Source: Paenibacillus sp. JNUCC-31 (GTDB lineage Bacteria; Bacillota; Bacilli; Paenibacillales; Paenibacillaceae). Taken from it: a stretch of 64,000 nucleotides of DNA. Position 1 is the first letter of the stretch. The number at the start of each line of letters is the position of its first letter. This document shows, one piece after another, positions 17,862 to 26,133 of the stretch. The translations under genes were made by a program, and so were the position numbers. The stretch covers positions 6,572,001-6,636,000 of the forward strand of contig NZ_CP062165.1 in NCBI RefSeq assembly GCF_014844075.1, written 5' to 3'. Under the pieces are notes generated by a model, which worked only from the letters and a program-made list of their open reading frames with translations, was not told the DNA's origin and ran no database searches.

Positions 17862-18224
17862 TTACAGCTCACATGAAACAGAATTGCCGGAACTTCCAGC
17901 AGCCACACCGCGGGCATCTCGGACACGGACATTGCTGCTAAGCACGCCGGAATCACTGCTTAATTTGAACGAAGGATAGTTGGGTTCCGTGTCCAGCTTC
18001 ATGTGCTGCTCCAGGTTTAACTGTTGCTTCGGATCGACATAGAACGGAACCAGATTGGTTTCCATTTGAACATCCAGAGCTGCGGATTCGTCCACAATAA
18101 GTATGGCGATCACTCCGTTACAGCCGCAACCTTCCATGTCATAGATTACTTTGAAATAACCGGGCTGATCATTCAAGCTTTCAGTCAAACGCGCAGCAGC
18201 CAAATCTGTAATTTGAATATACAT
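17862..18224 (-). CDS. HesB/IscA-like iron-sulfur biosynthesis family protein (YqkB-like)
   Basis: A 120-residue protein with the HesB-like fold and a GCGC motif (MEGCGCNG, near residue 30-37) plus a Cys three residues from the C terminus (SCEL). In A-type Fe-S carriers three cysteines bind the cluster, but here their spacing fits the divergent YqkB subgroup better than IscA. AAGGAG lies 9 nt before ATG 18224. It is transcribed alone, away from any suf or isc genes, and its function is unproven. Confidence 0.8.
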   Translation of the reverse strand: MYIQITDLAAARLTESLNDQPGYFKVIYDMEGCGCNGVIAILIVDESAALDVQMETNLVPFYVDPKQQLNLEQHMKLDTEPNYPSFKLSSDSGVLSSNVRVRDARGVAAGSSGNSVSCEL

Positions 18225-18332
18225 ATCGCTACACTCCTTTATATGTTGGCAGGATCATAAATAGTAAATAGATGAATTCAACTTCTAGGGTCATTATACC
18301 ACTTTGTCAAAAATCAAAGCATTTATTTTCTT

Positions 18333-18347
18333 GACTGATCGGTCTGG
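18333..18347. promoter_or_regulatory. Putative TetR operator (GACTGATCGGTC)
   Basis: A near-palindrome 39 nt upstream of the TetR gene, nearly identical (ACTGATC[G/A]GTCTGGAAAA) to the site at 19052-19065 before the SnoaL gene. It probably mediates autoregulation. Confidence 0.65.
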
Positions 18348-18385
18348 AAAATGTATTCTTGACTTAAGCAAGCGGGAGGTGAGGT

Positions 18386-18976
18386 GTGAAATTGGGAAGA
18401 GCCAAGGAGTTTGACACGGAAACTGTTCTAAGGAAAGCTACGGCTGTATTCGGAGCCTATGGTTATGAAGGTACTTCGTTGACCGTACTCCTGAATGAGC
18501 TTGGGATCGCCCGGCAAAGTCTGTATGACACCTATGGCACCAAGCATGATTTATTTGTCTCTGCCCTGAAATTTTATATTCAGCAGAAAACAGAATCGGG
18601 AATTCAGCTATTGAATGAATGCACCAGTGTACGGCAGGGTCTGGAACAGCTCTTCAACGAAGTGGTTAACGTATTGACGGACGATGTACGTCGCAATGAA
18701 TGTTTTATCATCAATAGCGCCGTTGAACAGGCACCCCAAAATCATGAAATTGCCGAATTTATTCAAGCCAACAACAAGCGAATGGAAGATATTTTACTTG
18801 CGGCACTAATACGTGGACATGAAAACGGTGAATTTCACCATGCCAAGGATGAATTGCCCGGTATTGCCCGTTTTCTGAATTATTCCCGCCTGTCATTGAC
18901 CTTTACGGCCAAGAGCGGTGCCAGTACAGAAGTGCTGCGGGAGCTAGTGAATACGACATTAAGCGTTATGAATTAA
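18386..18976 (+). CDS. TetR-family transcriptional regulator
   Basis: A 196-residue repressor with an N-terminal HTH (about 10-55) including FGAYGYEGTSLTVLLNELGIARQSLYDTYG. The wide DTYGTK and later LRELVNTTL features resemble the TetR_C group that controls small oxidoreductase operons. The GTG start at 18386 follows GGGAGGTGAG. The same 15-bp operator lies ahead of this gene and of the next operon, so it very likely represses both. Confidence 0.92.
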   Translation: MKLGRAKEFDTETVLRKATAVFGAYGYEGTSLTVLLNELGIARQSLYDTYGTKHDLFVSALKFYIQQKTESGIQLLNECTSVRQGLEQLFNEVVNVLTDDVRRNECFIINSAVEQAPQNHEIAEFIQANNKRMEDILLAALIRGHENGEFHHAKDELPGIARFLNYSRLSLTFTAKSGASTEVLRELVNTTLSVMN

Positions 18977-19051
18977 TGGCAGTACATGAGCAAGGATTTT
19001 TGTTGGATTTTTGAAAATGAACGCTTAGGGCGTTTATTTTTTCATCATTTT

Positions 19052-19065
19052 AGACTGATCAGTCT
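19052..19065. promoter_or_regulatory. Putative TetR operator (AGACTGATCAGTCT)
   Basis: A perfect 14-bp palindrome 41 nt upstream of the SnoaL-like gene, followed by GGAAAAATGG. It shares TCTGGAAAA and the palindrome core with the site before the TetR gene. Confidence 0.7.
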
Positions 19066-19106
19066 GGAAAAATGGACACAAAGCAAACTGAAGGAGGAAG
19101 TGAAAT

Positions 19107-19556
19107 ATGACATATTCTTATCAGGTGGAAGCAGGCAATGACATGCCACGACGCATTATGCATGGATTTACTCAATTGTTGCTGGATGGAGAGTTGGATC
19201 GGTGGGTGGAGCTATATGCAACAGAAGCTGTCTTTGAATTTCCGTATTCCCCGCCAGGATTCCCTAAGAAATTGGAGGGGAAGGCTGCAATTGCGAATCA
19301 TGTACAGGATCTTCTGAGGATGATTGAAATCCAGCAGTTTTCTGAACCGGTGATCTTGGCTGATCATGCGAAACAACAGTTCGTGGCCGAGTTCACTTGT
19401 GTGGGGCGGTCTCTGGTCACAGGTAAAACGTATAACCAAACCTACATCTCTGTAGTGAGCCATCAGTACGGCAAAATTACACATTATAAAGATTATTGGA
19501 ATCCAATGGTCGTACTTGAATCGGACTTGGGGGGGAATGGAAATGATCAACGATAA
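19107..19556 (+). CDS. SnoaL/NTF2-like small protein
   Basis: A 149-residue cystatin-like cone fold protein of the SnoaL family. The typical layout is seen: an N-terminal helix with LLDGELDRWVELYATEAVFEFPY (near 24-46), then alternating strands ending in ITHYKDYWNPMVV. Such proteins act as isomerases, hydrolases or ligand carriers. GAAGGAGGAAG precedes ATG 19107. The 3' end overlaps the NmrA-type gene by 14 nt, so the two are co-translated and controlled by the upstream TetR. Confidence 0.85.
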   Translation: MTYSYQVEAGNDMPRRIMHGFTQLLLDGELDRWVELYATEAVFEFPYSPPGFPKKLEGKAAIANHVQDLLRMIEIQQFSEPVILADHAKQQFVAEFTCVGRSLVTGKTYNQTYISVVSHQYGKITHYKDYWNPMVVLESDLGGNGNDQR

Positions 19557-20406
19557 ACCTTTAACACTGATTACGGGAGCGAGTGGAAAGACAGGAAGCC
19601 GCGTTGCGGCCATGCTTCGGAAAAATCAATATCCGGTACGTCTGGCAGGGAGAAAAAAGCCATTCTCTACTGATTCTGGCGATGATCATATCTATTTTGA
19701 TTGGTATGATTCTACCACGTATGGTTCAGCACTGAAAAATGTGGATCATGTGTACCTTGTCGTACCACTCATGGACATGAACCCGGAAACCGTAATGATT
19801 CCGTTCATCAAGGAAGCGTTATGGAGCGGCGTTAAACGATTCGTCCTGCTTGGCAGTGCTTCCATTGATGAAGGCGGACCCATATTCGGCAAAGTACATC
19901 AATGCTTGAAAGAACTTGCACCCGAGTGGGCTGTACTACAGCCTTCCTATTTTATGGAGAACTTTACGGAGGGACCGCATCGGGAGACGATGAAGCAGCT
20001 TGGGAAAATCTACAGTGCTGCTGGAGACGGAAAAATTGGCTTTGTCAGCGCAGACGATATCGCAGCAGTTGCCTTTCATGCTTTGACAGATGTTGTCCCC
20101 CATAATACAGCTCATATCATTACAGGGCCAGAAACGTTCTCCTATGGGCAGGTTGCAGACATCATCAGCCGCATTTTGGATCAGCCGATACAGCATGTGT
20201 CTTTGTCCGATGAAGAATTGAAGATCAGCATGATTCGGGCGGGGATGGCGGAAGACTACGCAACGATTCTGGCTGGATTGGATGTATTCATCCGGGAGGA
20301 AGCCAGAGAAGATCAAACGACAGATACGGTGCTGAAAGTCACGGGTCAAAGCCCGGTTTCTTTGGAGCAATTTATTAGGCAGTACATGCAAGGAGGGGAA
20401 CACTAG
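19543..20406 (+). CDS. NmrA-like NAD(P)-binding oxidoreductase
   Basis: A 287-residue atypical short-chain reductase. The Rossmann loop TGASGKTGSRVAAML lies near residues 11-25. The rest matches NmrA/YtfG-type quinone or redox sensor reductases (FVLLGSASIDEGG, LQPSYFMENFTEG). Several upstream ATG/TTG codons are in frame; ATG 19543 is best placed behind GGGGGGAATGG, and the gene overlaps the preceding stop by 14 nt. With the SnoaL partner it forms a two-gene TetR-regulated operon. Confidence 0.88.
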   Translation: MINDKPLTLITGASGKTGSRVAAMLRKNQYPVRLAGRKKPFSTDSGDDHIYFDWYDSTTYGSALKNVDHVYLVVPLMDMNPETVMIPFIKEALWSGVKRFVLLGSASIDEGGPIFGKVHQCLKELAPEWAVLQPSYFMENFTEGPHRETMKQLGKIYSAAGDGKIGFVSADDIAAVAFHALTDVVPHNTAHIITGPETFSYGQVADIISRILDQPIQHVSLSDEELKISMIRAGMAEDYATILAGLDVFIREEAREDQTTDTVLKVTGQSPVSLEQFIRQYMQGGEH

Positions 20407-20456
20407 CAGAATCATTATGTAAATATTGGAAGCAGCTCCTGCTGAATAAAAACAGG

Positions 20457-20485
20457 AAGACGGTGCCTCAAAGCCCGTCTTTTTT
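20457..20485 (+). terminator. Terminator of the SnoaL/NmrA operon
   Basis: AAGACGG pairs with CCGTCTT over an 11-nt loop, followed by TTTTT. Confidence 0.8.
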
Positions 20486-20632
20486 GCTGATTTTTCAACC
20501 TTTGGAAGGATCTGTCCGTATACCGAATTCTACAGAAACAACGATACCTCAGCCCAGCACGGTGATTATATGTCTGTGATTTTGGGGAAATAGATGAGAA
20601 TGAATGTTCAATAAAAGGAGAGAAGAGAACGG

Positions 20633-21676
20633 ATGATTCAGTTCGAAAATGTATCCAAGCAATACCCTGATGGAACCCATGCGCTGCGTCATGTTCATCT
20701 CAACATTAATAAGGGAGAATTGTTCGTCATGATTGGTCCGAGTGGTTGCGGTAAAACCACCATGCTCAAAATGATCAATCGCCTGATCGAGCGCACAGAG
20801 GGAATCGTAAGAATTAACGAACGACCCATTGATGAATATAACATTCATGAATTGCGCTGGAATATCGGATATGTGCTGCAACAGATTGCATTATTTCCAC
20901 ATATGACGATTGCCGAAAATATTGCGGTTGTTCCTGAACTCCGAAAATGGAAATCAGAACAAATCAAGGAGCGCGTACATACTTTGCTGGACATGGTCGG
21001 ACTGAAAGGAACTACATACAGTAATCGCAAGCCTGCTGAATTATCTGGTGGACAACAGCAAAGAATCGGTGTACTCCGGGCCCTCGCTGCCGATCCCGAA
21101 ATAGTACTGATGGATGAACCGTTCAGTGCACTTGATCCGATGAGCCGTGAGAAATTACAGGACGATATTCTGGATATTCAGCGTCAGATGAAGAAGACGA
21201 TTGTGTTTGTCACCCATGATATTCAGGAAGCGATGAAGCTGGGGGATCGCATCTGCATCATGAAGGATGGGCAGGTGTTACAGGTGGGTACCCCGGAAGA
21301 ACTGATCCAGCAGCCAGCGAATGAATTCGTGCGTGACTTTGTCGGAAGTCCCAGTCTGGATATGAGCTCACAGTCTGTATCTGGAAAGAGCAACCCGATG
21401 TATGGATTACTGATGGCCTCTGATGAACAAGAACGACCGACTGCATTATTTGAACTTGAATCGATCATGTCACCGCTCTCACCCGGTCATGTGCCGAAGT
21501 CAGCCAAAACGGCGGTTCCCGCATCAATCACGCTGGCAGAGCTGGTGGATATTATGTCTTCCCATGACCATTTACTGGTCGAGAGAGACCACCAGATTAT
21601 AGGCGAGGTCAGCCGAGCCGATCTGATCCGATACTGGGCAGATCAGCTGCAGGAACGGGGTGAAGGACATGAGTAA
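20633..21676 (+). CDS. ABC transporter ATPase, betaine/choline/ergothioneine (OpuC/EgtV) type
   Basis: A 347-residue ATPase of the quaternary-amine uptake subfamily. Walker [10 protein letters not shown] (near 35-43), signature LSGGQQQR (near 138), Walker [13 protein letters not shown] and the H-loop VTHD are intact. A C-terminal extension ends in one CBS-like segment (about 285-340) rather than the usual pair. An AAAAGGAGAG site lies 12 nt before ATG 20633. Its stop overlaps the next start in ATGAGTAA, so the subunits are coupled. Confidence 0.92.
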   Translation: MIQFENVSKQYPDGTHALRHVHLNINKGELFVMIGPSGCGKTTMLKMINRLIERTEGIVRINERPIDEYNIHELRWNIGYVLQQIALFPHMTIAENIAVVPELRKWKSEQIKERVHTLLDMVGLKGTTYSNRKPAELSGGQQQRIGVLRALAADPEIVLMDEPFSALDPMSREKLQDDILDIQRQMKKTIVFVTHDIQEAMKLGDRICIMKDGQVLQVGTPEELIQQPANEFVRDFVGSPSLDMSSQSVSGKSNPMYGLLMASDEQERPTALFELESIMSPLSPGHVPKSAKTAVPASITLAELVDIMSSHDHLLVERDHQIIGEVSRADLIRYWADQLQERGEGHE

Positions 21677-23183
21677 ATTTACGGAGGTGTTCAATGATCG
21701 TAAAGGAGAGTTGTTATCTGCTCTCCTTGAGCATATTCAGATCTCATTTATCGCGTTGTTCTTTGCCGTTCTGATCGCGATCCCACTCGGCATTTATCTA
21801 ACACGCAAACCGAGAGTGGCTGAGCCGATTATTGGGGTTACGGCAGTACTGCAAACGATCCCGTCCCTGGCGCTTCTCGGATTGCTCATCCCGTTATTTG
21901 GCATCGGTACACTTCCTGCGATCATTGCGCTAGTGGTGTATGCCTTGCTTCCGGTACTTCGCAACACGTACACGGGTATATCCGAAGTCGATCCTTCCAT
22001 GGTCGAGGCAGCGAACGCGATGGGCATGAACAGTCGTCAACGTCTGACCAAAGTGGAGTTGCCACTCGCGATGCCTGTCATTATGGCAGGGATTCGTACC
22101 GCCATGGTTCTCATTGTTGGTACAGCAACACTTGCTGCTCTGATTGGCGCGGGTGGTCTGGGTAAATTGATTTTGCTCGGCATTGACCGAAACGACACTG
22201 CATTGATTACTCTGGGAGCCATCCCGGCCGCATTGCTTGCGATTTTGTTTGATGTGCTGCTCCGCCAGTTCCAACGTTTATCGTTCAGGAAAACATTGGC
22301 TACGCTCGGAACACTCGCTCTGGTGGCTGTGCTGGTGATCACGATTCCCTGGCTCTCCCGTGGAGGCCAAAAAGATCTGATTATTGCCGGCAAGCTTGGT
22401 GCAGAACCGGAGATTCTCATTCATATGTACCAATTGCTGATTGAAAAGGATACCGATCTGAGGGTTGAATTGAAACCGGGATTGGGGAAAACTGCATTTC
22501 TGTTCAATGCACTAAAATCAGGTGATATTGATATTTATCCGGAATTTACAGGCACCGCCATCTCGGAATTTATGAAAGAAACCGCAGTCAGCACCGATCG
22601 CACAGAAGTGTATGAACAGGCAAAGGACGGGATGCTAAGTCAGTTCAATATGGTTCTTCTGAACCCGATGGATTACAACAATACGTATACGTTGGCTGTG
22701 CCTCAGAAGGTTGCGGATCAGTATAATTTGAAGACCATCTCGGACCTCAAGTCGGTACAGCAGCAGATTAAGGCGGGATTTACGCTGGAATTCTCAGATC
22801 GGGAAGACGGATATGTTGGCATTCAGAAGAAGTATGGCATCCAATTCCCCAACGTAGCCACAATGGAACCGAAACTGCGTTATTCAGCCGTTCAGCGTGG
22901 AGATATCAATTTGTTGGATGCTTACTCGACCGACAGTGAGCTGAGACAGTATAAACTGGTTGTGCTGGAGGATGATCAGGAATTGTTCCCGCCATATCAG
23001 GGAGCACCGCTGCTTCGCAAAGAAACGGCAGACCAATATCCGCAGCTGATCGAGGTACTGAATCAACTTGCAGGTCGTATCACGAACGATGAGATGCGCC
23101 AAATGAATTACGAAGTGAACGTGAATGGAGCGAGTGCAGAACAAGTTGCAACGAATTATCTGCAAAAAGCAGGGTTACTATAG
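21669..23183 (+). CDS. Fused permease and substrate-binding protein of the OpuC/EgtU type
   Basis: A 504-residue fusion. Residues about 15-215 are an OpuBB-like permease with five to six helices and the EAA loop ([15 protein letters not shown]). An extra helix (about 219-238) leads to an external OpuBC/ProX-like binding domain (about 245-504, from [15 protein letters not shown] to the C terminus). ATG 21669 overlaps the ATPase stop in ATGAGTAA. The same permease-binder fusion is found in the ergothioneine transporter EgtU and in betaine or bile systems. Ligand residues cannot be assigned confidently. The downstream disulfide reductase favours a thiol or thione substrate over an osmolyte; that is inference. 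Confidence 0.9.
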   Translation: MSKFTEVFNDRKGELLSALLEHIQISFIALFFAVLIAIPLGIYLTRKPRVAEPIIGVTAVLQTIPSLALLGLLIPLFGIGTLPAIIALVVYALLPVLRNTYTGISEVDPSMVEAANAMGMNSRQRLTKVELPLAMPVIMAGIRTAMVLIVGTATLAALIGAGGLGKLILLGIDRNDTALITLGAIPAALLAILFDVLLRQFQRLSFRKTLATLGTLALVAVLVITIPWLSRGGQKDLIIAGKLGAEPEILIHMYQLLIEKDTDLRVELKPGLGKTAFLFNALKSGDIDIYPEFTGTAISEFMKETAVSTDRTEVYEQAKDGMLSQFNMVLLNPMDYNNTYTLAVPQKVADQYNLKTISDLKSVQQQIKAGFTLEFSDREDGYVGIQKKYGIQFPNVATMEPKLRYSAVQRGDINLLDAYSTDSELRQYKLVVLEDDQELFPPYQGAPLLRKETADQYPQLIEVLNQLAGRITNDEMRQMNYEVNVNGASAEQVATNYLQKAGLL

Positions 23184-23222
23184 CTTGATGTTCACGGTTA
23201 ACCATGAAGAGGAGGAACCAAC

Positions 23223-24566
23223 ATGACACAACTTTATGATCTGATCGCGATTGGTACCGGGAGCGCAGCAAGCTCTGTTATATCCCGCTGCGCCGAAGCC
23301 GGATGGAAAATTGCCGTAATTGATGAACGAGAGTTTGGCGGAACTTGTGCGTTACGGGGCTGCGACCCCAAAAAGGTGCTTGCAGGAGCCGCTCAATTGA
23401 TCGACTGGAATGAGCGAATGAAGGGCAAAGGAGTGGAAGGAAACGCCTCAATTCATTGGCCGGAACTTATGGCGTTCAAGCGAACATTTACGGAAAGTAT
23501 TCCGAGAGCAAGTGAGAATAAGTTCAAACAGGCCGGAATGGATACATTCCATGGCAAGGCTTCTTTCATCGATGAAGATCACATTCGTGTAGGAGACGAA
23601 GTGCTGCAGGGGAAACATATTCTAATCGCTACAGGTGCGCGTCCAGCGACACTTTCAATCGATGGTGCTGAGCATCTGATATACAGTGATGATTTTCTTG
23701 ATTTGGAACAGCTGCCAGATAAATTGGTTCTGGTAGGTGGGGGCTACATTGCATTTGAATTTGCACATATTGCAGCCAGAGCCGGTACTGAAGTTCATAT
23801 TATTCATCGAGGGGAGCGGCCGCTGGAACAGTTTGATTCGGAGCTGGTGGATTTGCTGCTGCAAAAATCAGAAGAAGTGGGCATTCAAGTGCATTTGAAT
23901 GCGGAAGTGAAGGCGATTCGTCAGGAAGGCAGCACGTATGTAGTCAGCGGAACCCGAAATGGGGCGGAGCATCAATGGCAGTGCGGACTTGTCGTTCATG
24001 GAGCAGGACGTATTCCGAATGTAGAGGGACTTGAACTGGAGAAGGGAAATGTCAGCTATACGAAAAAAGGCATCTCCGTTAATGAGTACTTGCAAAGCGA
24101 AAGCAATCCAAAAGTCTACGCAGCTGGCGATGTTGCCGCAACGGAAGGACTTCCATTGACTCCGCTCGCAAGCCAGGAATCACGCGCTGTATCCTTGAAT
24201 CTGCTCGAAGGCAACCATAATAAACCTAATTATAAAGTGATGCCCTCGATTGTATTTACAGTACCATCCCTGGGTTCTGTAGGCCTCGATGTCGTACAGG
24301 CCAAGAAAGAGGGATACGAGGTGAAGGTAAATGACATGTCGAAATGGTATACTTATAAACGTACGAATGAAAAATTTGCCATGGCCAAAGTTGTTACTGA
24401 TAAGGCAACGGGGCGTATCCTGGGTGCCCATGTATTGGGTGGAAAAACAGAAGAACTGATTAACCTGTTCGCCATGGCGATTCAGTTCGATTTGACGACC
24501 GATCAGTTAAACACCATGAATTTTGCATATCCTACAGCCGCATCGGATTTAGGCTCTTTAATTTAA
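23223..24566 (+). CDS. FAD-dependent pyridine nucleotide-disulfide oxidoreductase (glutathione-reductase-like)
   Basis: A 447-residue flavoprotein. The FAD loop GTGSAASS lies near residues 11-18, and the redox-active pair is in GGTCALRGCDPKK (near 39-51; CxxxxC as in class I reductases). The NAD(P) loop GGGYIAFEFA lies near 174 and the second FAD motif VYAAGDVA near 300. The dimer domain is present, but the C-terminal His-Glu pair typical of glutathione reductase is not evident: the protein ends early at TAASDLGSLI, so the substrate may differ. AGAGGAGGAA precedes ATG 23223, 39 nt after the transporter gene. It probably reduces a disulfide linked to the imported compound. Confidence 0.88.
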   Translation: MTQLYDLIAIGTGSAASSVISRCAEAGWKIAVIDEREFGGTCALRGCDPKKVLAGAAQLIDWNERMKGKGVEGNASIHWPELMAFKRTFTESIPRASENKFKQAGMDTFHGKASFIDEDHIRVGDEVLQGKHILIATGARPATLSIDGAEHLIYSDDFLDLEQLPDKLVLVGGGYIAFEFAHIAARAGTEVHIIHRGERPLEQFDSELVDLLLQKSEEVGIQVHLNAEVKAIRQEGSTYVVSGTRNGAEHQWQCGLVVHGAGRIPNVEGLELEKGNVSYTKKGISVNEYLQSESNPKVYAAGDVAATEGLPLTPLASQESRAVSLNLLEGNHNKPNYKVMPSIVFTVPSLGSVGLDVVQAKKEGYEVKVNDMSKWYTYKRTNEKFAMAKVVTDKATGRILGAHVLGGKTEELINLFAMAIQFDLTTDQLNTMNFAYPTAASDLGSLI

Positions 24567-24595
24567 TGTGATGAAGTGGAAGGAAGGGAAGAATC

Positions 24596-25204
24596 ATGTC
24601 AGCTAATTTTCACCGAATTCATGACGCCGAGTGGACAACCGAACCGGCTCAAGCGCGAACGGAAGGTGACCGTCTGATTGTGGAGGCACAGGAGGGTAGT
24701 GACTTCTGGGAGAAAACCTTTTATGGTTTCTGTCATCAGAATGGACATGCCATGCTTGCTCCATGGGATGGTACCCAGGCAATCGAAGTATCGTTTGATC
24801 TCAGTTCATTCACGGAATTATATGATCAGGCAGGGTTGATGCTTTGGCACGGCCAGGATCAGTGGATCAAGGCGGGAGTAGAAGTGAATGACGGTGTGGC
24901 CCATGTAGGAGCGGTCGTAACGGATCGATTTTCTGATTGGTCACTCTCGCCTGTACCGGAATGGGGTGGACGCATCGTTACCATTCGGGCTTCATACCAT
25001 GACGAAGCAGTGGTCATTCGTGCCCGTACGGATGAGCATCCATGGCGCACCATTCGTGTTGCAAGGTTCGCCTATCCGACGAACAAACAGGCAGGACCGT
25101 TTCTCTGTTCTCCGAAGCGGGCCGGGTTCGAGGTTGCGTTTACCAAATGGAAATTGACAGAACCGGATCAGGATCTGCACACAGACCCTCCCATTACCGA
25201 TTGA
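24596..25204 (+). CDS. DUF1349 domain protein
   Basis: A 202-residue protein with the concanavalin-like DUF1349 fold. Typical blocks are GSDFWEKTFYGF (near 36-47), DQAGLMLWHGQDQWIKAGVE (near 84-103) and FLCSPKRAGFEVAFTKWKL at the C terminus. It is cytosolic by lack of signal. It is the last gene of the transporter/reductase run (29 nt gap, GGAAGGAAGGG site) and is followed by a long hairpin. Function is not established; the fold suggests carbohydrate binding. Confidence 0.82.
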   Translation: MSANFHRIHDAEWTTEPAQARTEGDRLIVEAQEGSDFWEKTFYGFCHQNGHAMLAPWDGTQAIEVSFDLSSFTELYDQAGLMLWHGQDQWIKAGVEVNDGVAHVGAVVTDRFSDWSLSPVPEWGGRIVTIRASYHDEAVVIRARTDEHPWRTIRVARFAYPTNKQAGPFLCSPKRAGFEVAFTKWKLTEPDQDLHTDPPITD

Positions 25205-25249
25205 GATGGGCCTGGTTTGGTTGAAAATGGTGAAGCAATCCATCGTAAT

Positions 25250-25300
25250 AAACTCAAACAAGCACGTTTTCCTTGATGGAGAACGTGCTTGTTTGAGTTT
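25250..25300. terminator. Long hairpin after the DUF1349 gene
   Basis: A 23-bp stem with one G-U pair (AAACTCAAACAAGCACG... with ...CGTGCTTGTTTGAGTTT) and a 5-nt loop. The run after it is GAGTTTGAATT, so there is no clean U tract. It may terminate in both directions or protect the 3' end. Confidence 0.6.
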
Positions 25301-25413
25301 GAGTTTGAATTAGGCAACTGCTTAGCCGTTATATCTTTCTTATACTGGATGGCATTCAGTCATTTTTTGTTCATCCATAAGCGTGCAGCTATCGCGGTAG
25401 TGTGCATCACAAT

Positions 25414-25890
25414 TTATTTGCTTGGATCCGTCGTATCTTTGGAATTGGCTTCGATGTCAACAGCATTCCCGTCACTATCATGTGTTTCATTCAGCTCACG
25501 CATGCGTTCCTCGTAATCGTCCAGAAACCAAAGCGGGTCCATATTATCTTCCTCGCCATTATAATTAATCAACACTTCTTCGCCGGCTTTGATATCTCTG
25601 TACGCATAGAAGTCAAAGGTATGGTTTTCAAAGTTAATGTCATAAGTGGCATTAGGTTCGTAGGAATGGTTGATCAAACTGCCGTATCCCAACAGGATGG
25701 CGGTATGATTTGCACCATACTCGAATACGTAATCTTCAAGAATTGTTTTCTCCACATGTTCGTGGTCTTCATTGGGATAAGGGACAACCGGAGCCTGATG
25801 GATCAGCTGGCCTTTTGGAATATCTACCGTAGCAAATACCCCGCGGTTAAATTCACCATCTCCCAATTTGGACTGTTTCACTTCAATCAT
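25414..25890 (-). CDS. SET-domain protein (putative protein-lysine methyltransferase)
   Basis: A 158-residue stand-alone SET domain. SET signatures are visible: RGVFATVDIPKGQLI (near 16-30), GYGSLINHSYEPNA (the NHS motif of the cofactor pocket, near 68-81) and DIKAGEEVLINYNG with the catalytic Tyr (near 98-111). The C-terminal 35 residues are acidic and probably disordered. AGGTG lies 7 nt before ATG 25890; an upstream GTG at 25899 lies in that site. Bacterial SET proteins may methylate histone-like or ribosomal proteins; the substrate is unknown here. Confidence 0.85.
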   Translation of the reverse strand: MIEVKQSKLGDGEFNRGVFATVDIPKGQLIHQAPVVPYPNEDHEHVEKTILEDYVFEYGANHTAILLGYGSLINHSYEPNATYDINFENHTFDFYAYRDIKAGEEVLINYNGEEDNMDPLWFLDDYEERMRELNETHDSDGNAVDIEANSKDTTDPSK

Positions 25891-26065
25891 AATGTTCACC
25901 TGATGCTCTGCATGAGAGCTCCATTCTTATAGTTGTAAGTCGTTTAAGCAAAAATTTTAACTCATCCATACCTATAAGGCAAATGCATTGATCTCAGTTT
26001 GAATGAATCGGGGTCGAAACGGAGGTCATTTCATCGAAAAATGGTGTTAAATTTACAATATGGCG

Positions 26066-26095
26066 TTGAGTTGTGCATGATATAGCGCTTATAAT
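26066..26095 (+). promoter_or_regulatory. Sigma-A promoter of the ABC-F gene
   Basis: TTGAGT (26066-26071), an 18-nt spacer and TATAAT (26090-26095), 39 nt upstream of ATG 26134. Confidence 0.65.
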
Positions 26096-26133
26096 ATACA
26101 AAGAATTAAGTCTATATAGAAAAGGTGTCATGA

